Below are positions 42,059 through 51,452 of a DNA stretch of 57,397 bases, in pieces; positions within the stretch are counted from its first letter, which is position 1, and every line of letters starts with the position of its first letter. A program made the position numbers and the translations under genes. The DNA comes from Microbispora hainanensis (GTDB lineage: Bacteria; Actinomycetota; Actinomycetes; Streptosporangiales; Streptosporangiaceae). The stretch covers positions 1 to 57,397 of the forward strand of contig NZ_VIRM01000060.1 of the NCBI RefSeq assembly GCF_006874475.1, given 5' to 3'. The notes under the pieces are model-generated. The model ran no database searches and was not told the DNA's origin. It saw nothing but the letters and a program-made list of their open reading frames with translations.

Positions 42059-43873
42059 TCAGACCCGGTTCCACTTCTGGTTGTTCTGGCCGTTGCACGT
42101 CCAGATCTGCACCTTGGTGCCGTTTGCGGTGCCGGCACCGGACACGTCCAGGCACTTGTTCGCGCCGACGGCAGTGACGGAGCCGTCGGAGTTGAGGCGC
42201 CACTTCTGGTTGTTCTGGCCGTTGCAGTCCCAGATGATGACGCTGGTGCCGTTCGCCGTGCCGGCGCCGTTGACGTCGAGGCACTTGCCGCCGTAGACCC
42301 GCAGCTCACCGGCACTCGTGGAGGTCCACCGCTGGTTGTTCTGGCCGTTACAGTCCCAGATCTGCACCGCGGCGCCGTTGGCCTGCGAGGCGCCGTTGAC
42401 GTCCAGGCACCGCCCCGACGCCACACCCCTCAGCGCGCTCGTGCCCGCCGAAGAGGACGGAGAAGGCGAAGGAGAAGGCGACGGGGAGGGAGAGGGGGAC
42501 GGGGAGGGCGATGTGCCGGCCAGTTCCTTGATGCGGATGTTGCGATACGCCACCTCGTTGCCGGCGCCGTGGTTCTGGATGCCGATGTAGCCCTGCTGGA
42601 GCGAGCGGGCCGGGTCGGCATTGGTGAAGTCGTTGATCTTGGTGCCGTTGAGGAACACCTGCAGCCGCTCACCCTCCACCAGCAGCTCGTAGGTGTTCCA
42701 CTGACCCGGCGGGTTCAGCGCCGCGTCGCGCGCGGCGATGTCCGCCGACTTGACCCCGTAGATCGCTCCCGTCGTCTTGTCCGAGGTGTCGGTCGCGTCG
42801 ATCTGCACCTCATATCCGGTGTTGAGCGCCGTGTTCGGGTCGCTGGTGGGCGGGAACCCGACGATCACCCCCGAATTGGAGTCGCCGGTCATCCGCCAGT
42901 CGAGCTTGAGGGAGTAGGAGTGGAACTCCTTGGCGGCGTAGTACAGCATCCCCATGCCGCCCTGGGAGGTCAGCGTGGCATCGCTGTTGGTGAACGACCC
43001 CGGCCCGACCTGCGACCAGCCCGTCGTCGACCCGTTGTACAGCGCCGTGTACCCGGTCTCCGGGCGGCAATCGGCGTTGACGGCCTTGGCCGCGTACCGG
43101 ATCCCGCCCAGCAGCAGGGTGCGGAAGTTCGAGTCGGCGTACGACTCCTGGGTGTGTCCCAGCCCGGTGTAGAACGCCCGGCCGGAGGACTGGGGGTGGC
43201 ACCAGGTGATCGGGTGATCACCCATGCCGCCGCCGCTGTAGCTGCTCTCGTCGAGGCTCTGCAGCACCCGGACGTTCGGGCGGGGGTTGGAGCGGAAGCT
43301 GTACCACTCGTCCGTACGCGACCATGTCGTCCCCAGGTGGGCGGTCGCGGCGTGCGCCCGGTCCTCGTTCCGCACGGTGGCCTGCTGGATCGCCGGGTGG
43401 TTGTTGAACCAGGCACCCATCAGCTGCCCGTAGTACGGCCAGTCGTACTCGGTGTCGGCGGCCGAATGGACCCCCACGTAACCGCCGCCGCCGTCGATGT
43501 ACGACTGGAAGGCGGTTTGCTGAGAGGCGTTCAGCACGTCGCCGGTGGTGCTGAGGAACACCACCGCCTTGTACTGGGCGAGGTTACCCGTGGTGAAGGC
43601 GTTCGCGTCCTCGGTGGCGTCGACGGCGAAGTCGTTGGCGGCGCCCAGGTCGCGGATGGTCTGGATCCCGGTGGGGATCGAGTCGTGCCGGAACGCCGCC
43701 GTCTTGGAGAACACCAGCACCTTGAAGGCGGCGGCGTGGGCGGGGACGGCGGGGGTCATCGCCGCGGCGGCGGCGAGCGCCACCGCGGTCACCGACAGGC
43801 GTCGCAGCACGGATGTCTTCCGGTCGCTCCCCGCGATGCGCCCGAGCGCGGCGGGGGTCAGATGTCGCAGCAT
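42059..43873 (-). CDS. Secreted ThuA - DUF1080 (3-keto-glycoside hydrolase type) - CBM13 protein
   Basis: The 604-aa protein has a signal peptide ending VPAHAA and then a ThuA-like domain (about 50-270: VLVFSKTAAFRHDSI, GGGGYVGVHSAADTEYDWP, GLGHTQESYAD). A DUF1080 domain follows (about 285-470: TALYNGSTTGW, SGVIVGFPP, GYEVQIDATD, GYIGIQNHG). After a PSPSPS linker comes a CBM13 trefoil (about 475-604). DUF1080 is named for 3-keto-disaccharide hydrolysis, and ThuA proteins act in 3-keto-trehalose use. GGAAGGA precedes ATG 43873. The upstream gene encodes a secreted sugar dehydrogenase with the same CBM13. Confidence 0.85.
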   Translation of the reverse strand: MLRHLTPAALGRIAGSDRKTSVLRRLSVTAVALAAAAAMTPAVPAHAAAFKVLVFSKTAAFRHDSIPTGIQTIRDLGAANDFAVDATEDANAFTTGNLAQYKAVVFLSTTGDVLNASQQTAFQSYIDGGGGYVGVHSAADTEYDWPYYGQLMGAWFNNHPAIQQATVRNEDRAHAATAHLGTTWSRTDEWYSFRSNPRPNVRVLQSLDESSYSGGGMGDHPITWCHPQSSGRAFYTGLGHTQESYADSNFRTLLLGGIRYAAKAVNADCRPETGYTALYNGSTTGWSQVGPGSFTNSDATLTSQGGMGMLYYAAKEFHSYSLKLDWRMTGDSNSGVIVGFPPTSDPNTALNTGYEVQIDATDTSDKTTGAIYGVKSADIAARDAALNPPGQWNTYELLVEGERLQVFLNGTKINDFTNADPARSLQQGYIGIQNHGAGNEVAYRNIRIKELAGTSPSPSPSPSPSPSPSPSPSSSAGTSALRGVASGRCLDVNGASQANGAAVQIWDCNGQNNQRWTSTSAGELRVYGGKCLDVNGAGTANGTSVIIWDCNGQNNQKWRLNSDGSVTAVGANKCLDVSGAGTANGTKVQIWTCNGQNNQKWNRV

Positions 43874-43994
43874 GGCTGTCCTTCCGTCGCCGCCCGGCGC
43901 TGCCCCTTTCGACAAAGAGGCATCGCCGGGCGGTCGCATCAATGGGTGATCGGCCTGGGGCCGGGTGGTGTGCCGGGGGGTGTGCCGGGTGGAC

Positions 43995-46874
43995 TCAGAC
44001 GCGGGTCCATTTCTGGTTGTTCTGGCCGTTGCAGGTCCAGATGATGACCTTGCTGCCGTTGGCGGTGCCGTTGTTGTTGACGTCGAGGCACTTGTTGGCG
44101 CCGGCGGCGGTGATGCTGCCGTCGGAGTTGAGGCGCCACTTCTGGTTGTTCTGGCCGTTGCAGTCCCAGATGATCACGCTGGTGCCGTCGGCCGTGGCCG
44201 CGCCGTTGACGTCGAGGCACTTGTTGCCGTAGACGCGCAGTTCACCGGCGCTGGTGGAGGTCCACTGCTGGTTAACCTGCCCGTTGCAGTCCCAGATCTG
44301 CGCCAGCGCGCCGTTGGCCTGTGAGGCGCCGTTGACGTCCAGGCACCGCCCCGACGCCACGCCCTTCAACGCGCTCGTGCTCGCCGAGGACGACGGGGAG
44401 GGCGAGGGCGAGGGGGACGGAGACGGAGACGGGGACGGGGAGGACGACGTGCCGGTGCCGAAGGTGAAGGCGTCCAGATCGAACAGGTAACCCTGTCCCG
44501 TCGGGCCGCGGAAGACCAGGTAGAGCGTCGTCGTGCCGGACGGCACGCCGCTGAGGTTCGCCGAGACGTCGGTGAAGGTGTCCCAGCTGCCGGTGCTCGC
44601 GACGTTCACCGTGCCCAGCAGCGTGCCCGTGGCCGAGCCCGCCCGCACCTCGATCCGGCCGCCCGCGCCGGCCGAGGAGACCCGAGCGGTGATCTTCGTC
44701 GCGCCGGCCAGGTTGTAGGGCTGGAAGGAGATCCAGTCGCCGTCGTCGGTGAAGCCGACCGTCTTGCCGCCCTCGGCGGTGGTGTGATCGGCCGTCTGGA
44801 CACCCTGCTGGGCGCCGAAGTGCTCGGCCTGCCGGTGGCGCGGCTGGAGCGTACGGAGACTGGTGGAGGTCAGGCCCCCCGCGTCCGTGTAGGAGGCCTC
44901 GAAGACGCCGAAGATGTTGGCCGCCGAGTCGTGCTCGCCGTCCACCGGCACATTCAGCGAGCCGCTGCAGCCGCTCTTGGAGGTGATCTGGTGTGCGTGG
45001 CTGTCGTGCCCGAGGAAGTAGGTGACGGTCACCTTCGAGCAGTCGATCGTGCCGTCCTCCGGGTCGCTCACTGTGACCTGGAAGGGCACGGTGTCTCCGA
45101 AGGAGAACAACTGCCCGTCGGCCGGGGTGGTCAGCGTCACCGTCGGGGCGGTGTTGCCGACGGTCACGATCACACTCGCGCTTCCGGTCAGCCCCTGCGG
45201 GTCGCGGACGGTGAGGGTGGCGGTGTAGGTGCCGTTCGTCGTGTAGGTCTTGCTCGGGTTGGCCGCCGTGGAGGTCGTGCCGTCGCCGAAGCTCCACGAG
45301 TACGCCAGCGTGCCGCCCTCGGGGTCGGAACTGCCCGCGGAGGAGAAGCTCACGGTCAGCGGAGCCTGTCCCGAGGTCTTGTCGGCGGCGGCCTTGGCGA
45401 TCGGGTTGCGGTTGGCCTTGCCGATGTACTCGATCCGGTACAACGCCTGGTTGTTGTTTCCGGTGCCGTAGTCGAGCACGTACAGGGCGCCGTCGGGCCC
45501 GAACGCCATGTCCATCACCTGGGTGCCGCTCCACGGGAACGCGGAGATCTCCCCGTAGTTCCCGTCGCTCTTGACCTCGATGGCCTTGATCCAGCGGCGG
45601 CCGTACTCACCGGCGAAGAAGCGCCCGTCCAGCACCTGGGGGAACTTGACGGCCGAGTTCAGGTTCGGGTCGTAACGGTAGACCGGACCGCCCATCGGCG
45701 ACTCGGACCCCGAGCCGAACTCCGGCGGCGAGCCGGCGTCGCCCGCGTACCTGATCCACGCCGGCTTCGCCGCCGGCAGCGTGGTCAGGCCGGTGTTGCG
45801 GAAGGAGTTGTTGGTCGGGCCGCCCGCGCAGTTGTACTTCGGCCCGCTGCTGTTGGAGGCGAAGTCCCACTCGTTGTAGGTCTCGCTGGTGGTGTTCGTG
45901 CCGGTGCAGTACGGCCAGCCGTAGTTGCCCGGAGCGGTGATGCGGTTGAACTCCACCTGTCCGCTCGGGCCCCGGCTGCTGTTGGTCACACCCGAGTCCG
46001 GACCGTAGTCGCCCAGGTAGACGATGCCGGTCGCCTTGTCCACGCTCATCCGGAACGGGTTGCGCAGGCCCATCGCGTAGATCTCCGGGCGGGTCTTCGC
46101 CGTGCCCGGCGGGAACATGTTGCCGCTGGGGATCGTGTAGCTGCCGTCGGGCTGCGGCTTGATCCGCAGGACCTTGCCGCGCAGGTCGTTGGAGTTGGCC
46201 GCCGTGCGCTGGGCGTCGTACTGCGGGTTGCGGTTGGTCCGCTCGTCGAGCGGGGCGTAGCCGCTCGACTCGAACGGGTTGCTGTCGTCGCCGGTCGTCA
46301 GATAGAGGTTGCCGGCGGCGTCGAAGTCGATGTCACCGCCCACGTGACAGCACATCCCGCGGTCGTTCGGCACCTCCAGCACGACCTTCTCGCTGCTCAT
46401 GTCGAGGGTGTCGTCGGACTTCAGGGTGAAGCGGGACAGGTTCAGGTGTCCCTTCCACTGGTCGAACTGCGACTGCGTACCGGTGCTCGGCGCGTCACCG
46501 CTCGGCGTGCTCAGCCGAGGCGAGTAGTAGAGCCAGACATAGCGGTTCGACGCGAAGTTCGGGTCGACCCCGACACCTTGAAGGCCCTCCTCGTCGTGCG
46601 TGTAGACGCTGAGCCTGCCGGCCACCTTGGTGTTGCCGTTGACATCGGTGACGCGCACCGTGCCGTCACGGGCCGTGTGGATGACCGACCGGTTGGGCAT
46701 CACGGCCAGCGACATCGCCTCACCCAGCTCGGAGCCGCCCGAGGCGAGCGACACCTGCTGGTAGTCGGAGGCGGGGATGGTCAGAGCGTCCGCCGGGGAG
46801 GCCGTGATCGCGAGGGCTCCGGGGGTGATCAGCGCCATCGTGGTCAGCATTGTGAGCCACGGACGTCGGGACAT
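43995..46874 (-). CDS. Secreted PQQ-type sugar dehydrogenase - PKD - CBM6 - CBM13 protein
   Basis: The 959-aa protein has a signal peptide ending SPADA and a six-bladed GSDH/sorbosone-dehydrogenase-like domain (about 30-490: EGLQGVGVDPNF, HVGGDIDFDAAGNLYLTTGD, AMGLRNPFRMSVD, DMAFGPDGALYVLDYG). It then carries a PKD domain (about 500-590: PEGGTLAYSWSFGDG), an Ig-like region, a CBM6 (about 695-820: TVGFTDDGDWISF), a PSPSPS linker and a CBM13. It should oxidise carbohydrate outside the cell, with a cofactor such as PQQ (family knowledge). GAGGAAGGA precedes ATG 46874. It lies 121 bp upstream of the ThuA-DUF1080 gene on the same strand. Confidence 0.87.
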   Translation of the reverse strand: MSRRPWLTMLTTMALITPGALAITASPADALTIPASDYQQVSLASGGSELGEAMSLAVMPNRSVIHTARDGTVRVTDVNGNTKVAGRLSVYTHDEEGLQGVGVDPNFASNRYVWLYYSPRLSTPSGDAPSTGTQSQFDQWKGHLNLSRFTLKSDDTLDMSSEKVVLEVPNDRGMCCHVGGDIDFDAAGNLYLTTGDDSNPFESSGYAPLDERTNRNPQYDAQRTAANSNDLRGKVLRIKPQPDGSYTIPSGNMFPPGTAKTRPEIYAMGLRNPFRMSVDKATGIVYLGDYGPDSGVTNSSRGPSGQVEFNRITAPGNYGWPYCTGTNTTSETYNEWDFASNSSGPKYNCAGGPTNNSFRNTGLTTLPAAKPAWIRYAGDAGSPPEFGSGSESPMGGPVYRYDPNLNSAVKFPQVLDGRFFAGEYGRRWIKAIEVKSDGNYGEISAFPWSGTQVMDMAFGPDGALYVLDYGTGNNNQALYRIEYIGKANRNPIAKAAADKTSGQAPLTVSFSSAGSSDPEGGTLAYSWSFGDGTTSTAANPSKTYTTNGTYTATLTVRDPQGLTGSASVIVTVGNTAPTVTLTTPADGQLFSFGDTVPFQVTVSDPEDGTIDCSKVTVTYFLGHDSHAHQITSKSGCSGSLNVPVDGEHDSAANIFGVFEASYTDAGGLTSTSLRTLQPRHRQAEHFGAQQGVQTADHTTAEGGKTVGFTDDGDWISFQPYNLAGATKITARVSSAGAGGRIEVRAGSATGTLLGTVNVASTGSWDTFTDVSANLSGVPSGTTTLYLVFRGPTGQGYLFDLDAFTFGTGTSSSPSPSPSPSPSPSPSPSSSASTSALKGVASGRCLDVNGASQANGALAQIWDCNGQVNQQWTSTSAGELRVYGNKCLDVNGAATADGTSVIIWDCNGQNNQKWRLNSDGSITAAGANKCLDVNNNGTANGSKVIIWTCNGQNNQKWTRV

Positions 46875-47026
46875 CGGTTTCCTTCCTCACAGGTCAATCG
46901 GTCAGGGCACAGCGCGCCGACGCGCTGTCGCCGGGTTTCTGCCGGGTTTCTGCCGAAGCGTCACGTGCTGCCGTCGCGGGGCGCCCGATGAAGAGGGATC
47001 ACCCCGGCGACGGCGCGTGCCTGGAC

Positions 47027-47074
47027 GGTGTCAGGCTCGGGGTCAGGCTCGGTGTCAGGCTCGGGGTCAGGCTC
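47027..47074. repeat. 12-bp tandem repeat across a stop codon
   Basis: Four units (GGTGTCAGGCTC or GGGGTCAGGCTC) begin at 47027, 47039, 47051 and 47063. The TGA of the minus-strand beta-helix gene (47067-47069) lies in the last unit. Confidence 0.9.
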
Positions 47075-49580
47075 GGGTCCATTTCTGGTTGTTCTGGCCG
47101 TTGCAGGTCCAGATGATGACCTTGCTGCCGTTGGCGGTGCCGTTGTTGTAGACGTCGAGGCACTTGTTGGCGCCGACGGCGGTGATGGAGCCGTCGGAGT
47201 TGAGGCGCCACTTCTGGTTGTTCTGGCCGTTGCAGTCCCAGATGATCACGCTGGTGCCGTCGGCCGTGGCGCCGCCGTTGACGTCGAGGCACTTGTTGCC
47301 GTAGACGCGCAGCTCACCGGCGCTGGTCGAGGTCCACTGCTGGTTGGACTGGCCGTTGCAGTCCCAGACCTGCGCCAGAGCGCCGTTGGCCTGCGACACA
47401 CCGGTGACGTCCAGGCACCGTCCCGACGCCACGCCCTTCAGCGCGCTCGTGCTCCCCGGCGGCGACGACGGAGACGGAGAGGGCGTCGACGTGCCGTTCC
47501 GGGGCCCGGCGGAGGACATCACGGACTGGGCGCCCGACGGCCACTGGCCGTTGGCGACGGTCACGTTGTTGTTGACGACGTTGCCGCGGTCGCCGTTGGT
47601 GATGTTGGTGCTGCCGTTCGTCGACCAGTTGCCCGTGACGGTGAAGTTGCCCATGTTCTCGCCACCCCAGTAGTTGGCGGTGGCCCAGGTGCCGGTGTTC
47701 GAGAAGACGTTGTTCCTGACGGTGTAGTACTTGGAGCCCTCGTCGAAGTAGAGCCCGAACCAGCCGTTGGTCCGCAGGCAGTAGTTGTCGCTGATCAGCG
47801 CGTTCGGGTTCCACGACAGCGTGTAGATGCACCCGCCGTCGGTCATCTGCTGCATGACGTCGTGCACGTAGTTGCCGACGAGCTTGTTGCCGGAGGCGGT
47901 GGTGGCCGTGGTGTAGCGCGGCTGGTAGTCGTACAGACCCCGGTTGGCGTACTGGGTGCTGCCGCCGGGCTCGTTGGCGCCCCATCCGTAGCCGATCGAC
48001 ATGCCGGTGTAGGGCATGTTGTAGACCTCGTTGTGGGAGACGTCGCTGGTGGTGACGTAGGTGGTCAGGACCGAGACGACGCCCCGGTAGTCGAGCCCGA
48101 GGTCGTGGATGCGGTTGTCGGTGATGGTGATGTCGCGGTTGACCATCCGCTGGTCACCGGGGTGATGGGCGTCGGCGCGCACCCCGCCGACCACGATGCC
48201 GCCGGCCGAGCTGCGGGCGATCTCGGACCGGGTGACCGTGATGGCACTGGCGCCGAGGCCGACGCCGCTGGCGTGCGCGTTGGCGTCGTTGCCGATGCCC
48301 ACGGCCGTCTGGCCCAGGTTGACGAACCGCGAGTCGGTGAAGGTGATGTGGTCGGCCGCCGACACCTGCACCGCCGCGGGCATCTGATACCAGTTCGGCC
48401 TCGTGGCCTCGAACTGCCGGCAGCCCTCCTGGCAGGAGTTCGGCAGGTCGGCCGGCCAGTTCCAGTTGCCCGCGATGTAGGCGCCGGTCTGCTGGTCGGC
48501 GAAACCCTGGTTGCTGCTGGGGCCCAGCCAGCTGGTGCCGGTGAAGGTGATGCCGCTGAACGTGATGTGGTGCGCCGGCGCGTCGTAGGTGCCGCCGACG
48601 TTCACCAGAGACTGCAGCACCGGCAGCTCGACACTGGTGCTGCTCATGTTCTGCCCGGAGGCGGGGATGTAGGAGAGCACGCCGGTCGTGGGGTTGATGT
48701 ACCACTCACCCGGCGAGTCGAGGAACTCGTAGGCGTTCTCGAGGTAGAGCGGACCCGCCCGGTGCGGGCTGGTGAACACGTCGTAGCCGAACATGTTGTT
48801 GTTCCAGCCGGGCTGCTGCATCGTGATGAAGTTGCCGCTGATGCTCTGCACCCGCACGTATCGGTCGGTGAACGAACCGACGCTCTCCAGCTCGACCCGG
48901 TTCTGCCCGGCCAGGTTGTTCAGGTAGCTCAGCGCGCCGCTGCCGAACCTCAGCCCGGAGCCGTTGGCCGTGAAGTCCGACCGGTTCACCTGGGTGCGCG
49001 CACGCGTGGCGAGGGCGCCGTTGACGTACAGCTGCCGGGTGTCGATCCCGGCGCCGACGTTGGCCTGCCAGATGTTCTTCGCCTGGTCGGCGAGCGTCCA
49101 GCCGGTGACCGCCCTGGCGCCGCTGACGACGGGATGCGCCGACGGGGCGGCCTGCCATATGACCTGATATCCGTTGGTGCCGGAGTCGGCCGCGGTCAGC
49201 CGCAGTGGCGCCGAGAGCCGGTAGACCCCGTCGGCGAGCTGCACGACGATGTCTCCCGACATTGAGCCGTTCCGCGACCGCACCGCCGTCTGCGCGCCCG
49301 GCAGTGAGCACGGCTGGGCGGACGAACAGGTGCTGCCGGTGCCCGAGGGCGAGACGTAGAGGGTCGTGGTGGCGGCGCGGGCCGCGGTGGCCGAGACGAC
49401 GGTCATCGCCAGGGTCAGCGCCACGGTCAGCGCCACGGTCAGCGCCACGGTCAGCGCCACGGTCAGCGCCACGGTCAGCGCCACGGTCAGCGCCACGGTC
49501 AGCGCCGCGATGACGAGACCGGCCAGAAGCGGTCTCGACACCGCCATCGGTGGGGACGGACGCCAGATCCGATCGGTCAC
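47067..49580 (-). CDS. Secreted parallel beta-helix protein, GH141-like, with CBM13
   Basis: The 837-aa protein resembles the 38942-40963 enzyme through its beta-helix domain (LYVSPSGTGSTCSSAQPC, QLADGVYRLSAPL, SGARAVTGW, GWGANEPGGSTQYANRGLYD, DEGSKYYTVRNNVFSN) and adds a short PSPSPS linker and a CBM13 at the C-terminus. The signal peptide is odd: its hydrophobic core is eight ALTV units from a 12-bp DNA repeat. GTG 49580 follows GGAGAAG. ATG 49547 lacks a site. A pectin or hemicellulose side chain is the likely substrate (inference). Confidence 0.75.
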   Translation of the reverse strand: MTDRIWRPSPPMAVSRPLLAGLVIAALTVALTVALTVALTVALTVALTVALTVALTLAMTVVSATAARAATTTLYVSPSGTGSTCSSAQPCSLPGAQTAVRSRNGSMSGDIVVQLADGVYRLSAPLRLTAADSGTNGYQVIWQAAPSAHPVVSGARAVTGWTLADQAKNIWQANVGAGIDTRQLYVNGALATRARTQVNRSDFTANGSGLRFGSGALSYLNNLAGQNRVELESVGSFTDRYVRVQSISGNFITMQQPGWNNNMFGYDVFTSPHRAGPLYLENAYEFLDSPGEWYINPTTGVLSYIPASGQNMSSTSVELPVLQSLVNVGGTYDAPAHHITFSGITFTGTSWLGPSSNQGFADQQTGAYIAGNWNWPADLPNSCQEGCRQFEATRPNWYQMPAAVQVSAADHITFTDSRFVNLGQTAVGIGNDANAHASGVGLGASAITVTRSEIARSSAGGIVVGGVRADAHHPGDQRMVNRDITITDNRIHDLGLDYRGVVSVLTTYVTTSDVSHNEVYNMPYTGMSIGYGWGANEPGGSTQYANRGLYDYQPRYTTATTASGNKLVGNYVHDVMQQMTDGGCIYTLSWNPNALISDNYCLRTNGWFGLYFDEGSKYYTVRNNVFSNTGTWATANYWGGENMGNFTVTGNWSTNGSTNITNGDRGNVVNNNVTVANGQWPSGAQSVMSSAGPRNGTSTPSPSPSSPPGSTSALKGVASGRCLDVTGVSQANGALAQVWDCNGQSNQQWTSTSAGELRVYGNKCLDVNGGATADGTSVIIWDCNGQNNQKWRLNSDGSITAVGANKCLDVYNNGTANGSKVIIWTCNGQNNQKWTRA
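49413..49508. repeat. 12-bp tandem repeat in a signal-peptide core (eight copies)
   Basis: Eight units GGTCAGCGCCAC run from 49413 to 49508; seven are identical and the last differs by one base. Each encodes one ALTV in the signal peptide of the beta-helix enzyme, so copy number sets the length of the hydrophobic core without changing frame. Confidence 0.93.
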
Positions 49581-50015
49581 GTGCTTCTCCATGGGGGGCG
49601 GCCTCACCCGGCACCACGAGGGATCGGGGTGGAGCGAGGCGATGGAAGCCGACGTGGCCGACCACGGTGCGGAGGCATGCGGCGCGCCTCCACACACCCG
49701 CCGTGTGGTCCAGCCGCAGGGCCCGGAAGAAGGGGTTCCTCCGGGTGCTCAGCTTCCAATTACGGTGGCGGCACCAAGGCCCGTCAAGACCTTAAGCACA
49801 CTTATTTTCCTGGCCGGCATACGCACGTCATGTCGTCGTAATGCCAGGAATCGCTCTGGCCAGCGAAAACGGATGTCGCCATCGCCGCATGGGCTAAACG
49901 TTTCAAGTGAACGACCAGAATGTTTCGTACTCACCGGTGTGCGGTCCCCGGCAGCCGGGCGGGTGCCGGGACATGCGGAGTCATACTTCTACTGAGATCG
50001 CGAGGAAGGAGCACC
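49581..50015. other. Intergenic region without a supported gene
   Basis: This 435-bp divergent region between the beta-helix and GntR genes holds both promoters but no clear -35/-10 pair or palindrome that I can defend. GAGGAAGGAG at its right end is the ribosome site of the GntR gene. Confidence 0.4.
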
Positions 50016-50756
50016 GTGACCGACACCCCGCGTGAGGGCGGCTATCGGCCCGGTTACGAGGTGGCGGCCGAGCAGGTGCTGGAGCTCATCGCCCGGCTGG
50101 GCCTGCGTCCGGGCGACCGCATGCCGACCGAGAACGACCTGGCCCGGCAACTGGGAACCAGCCGCACCGTCGTCCGCGAGGCGGTGAAGATCCTCTCCGC
50201 GCTGGGCCGGGTGCGCGCCCAGAAGGGCCGCGGCCTCTACGTGGCCGACGACGAGGGGATGCTCGGCGCCGGGCGGTTCGCGTCGTTCTTCCTTCCCACC
50301 GACCTGGACCACGTCTACATGCTGTTCGAGTTCCGGCGGGCGCAGGAGATGGAGACCAGCCGGCTGGCCGCCCGCCGCGCCGCCCCCGCGGAGCTGCGAG
50401 CCATCGAGGACGCGGCCGCCGTCTGCCGCCGCGGGTTCGAGACCGGACGCGAGGACCAGTTCAACGAGGGCGACGACGCCTTCCACGCCGCCATCGCCAC
50501 GGCCTCGCACAACATGTTCCTGCAGATCGCGGTGCGGGAAGCCCGCAGGCTGCAGGCCCAGTCGGCGATCATCGGGCTGCGTGGTTCGGTGGGCGGGCAC
50601 GCGGCGAAGGCCGTCGAGGAACACGACGCCATCCACCAGGCCATCCGGGCCGGCGATCCGGAGGCGGCGGCCCACGCCGCCGCCGCGCACATCGACAACA
50701 CGCTCGACGACTATCGCAAGGAGATCCAGCAGCGCCTGTTCTCCTCGGCCGGCTGA
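50016..50756 (+). CDS. GntR-family regulator, FCD subgroup
   Basis: The 246-aa protein has a winged helix (AAEQVLELIARLGLRPGDRM; TSRTVVREAVKILSALG) and an FCD domain (NEGDDAFHAAIATASHN). GTG 50016 follows GAGGAAGGAG. The frame upstream to 49920 is not supported. It is divergent from the beta-helix CBM13 gene and upstream of the GH54 gene; which it controls is unknown. It is more distant from the three regulators of the first fucose locus. Confidence 0.83.
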   Translation: MTDTPREGGYRPGYEVAAEQVLELIARLGLRPGDRMPTENDLARQLGTSRTVVREAVKILSALGRVRAQKGRGLYVADDEGMLGAGRFASFFLPTDLDHVYMLFEFRRAQEMETSRLAARRAAPAELRAIEDAAAVCRRGFETGREDQFNEGDDAFHAAIATASHNMFLQIAVREARRLQAQSAIIGLRGSVGGHAAKAVEEHDAIHQAIRAGDPEAAAHAAAAHIDNTLDDYRKEIQQRLFSSAG

Positions 50757-51452
50757 GGCCGTCCCGCGCGCCTTCGCCGCCACTCCAGAGCCGTTGAATC
50801 GAATCGTTTCGACGAGGCGACGGCGCCCGGGTGCGGGGCGGACGGAGGAGGGCGGCCCGACTGAGGCCGGTGAATCTTTCATTGGCGCGCGACCGGCGGG
50901 GGAGCGCGAGCGTTCCCTGCTGGGAGCACGGGGAAGGGGCCACAGGCTCTCACTCGGGCCTGATCGAGGGAAACGGGGCTCTTGACAGTCCCTTGGACGG
51001 TCGTATTTGCTTCGCAGCATCCCGCCACCCCCCAATCCGCCGGCAGGAAGGATCGACGCTCTGGCGATTTGTTAGCGCTAACACGGCGCGCGCTCACTTG
51101 CCAGGAGGCAGCAGGGGCCGATTGCCGGCACCGCGGGCCGAGGCGAATCGGTTCGTGGACCCCTGACCCCCTCCTCCTCGCGTAGATGCGCCTTCGCGCG
51201 GATCGGGTCCACGACCAGGACCCGCGATCGTCTCGGTCTCCCACGCCACGGGCACGGCCGTTCTCACAGTGGCCCGTCGGCGACCCGTCACGTGGGACAC
51301 GACCGCCTTTCGCCGGCTCCGGCGAGGCTGCCCGACTTCAGCACATGTGCTGTCTTCGCCGCGCCTTCCCGCTGTGCCTTCCCACTGTGCCTTCCCACTG
51401 TGTCTTCCCACTGGCCTTCCCGCTGTGCCTTCCCCCCAAGGAGTGAAAAGCA
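50757..51452. promoter_or_regulatory. Long control region before the GH54 gene
   Basis: No gene is supported in these 696 bp. Features are a near-palindrome TCGAATCGTTTCGA (50799-50812), a TTGACA box (50982-50987) with TATTTG 16 bp later, and a perfect 14-bp palindrome TGTTAGCGCTAACA (51070-51083) of LacI-operator style downstream of that promoter. A repeat array (51364-51437) leads into the ribosome site. No LacI gene is adjacent, so the binder would act from elsewhere. Confidence 0.5.
51364..51437 (+). repeat. 13-bp pyrimidine-rich tandem repeat in the 5' leader
   Basis: About 5.8 units of CCTTCCCACTGTG (some with GCTGTG; one of 12 bp) run to 51437, three bases before the AAGGAG ribosome site. 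It parallels the 18-bp array before the other gene with an N-terminal CBM13. Confidence 0.85.
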
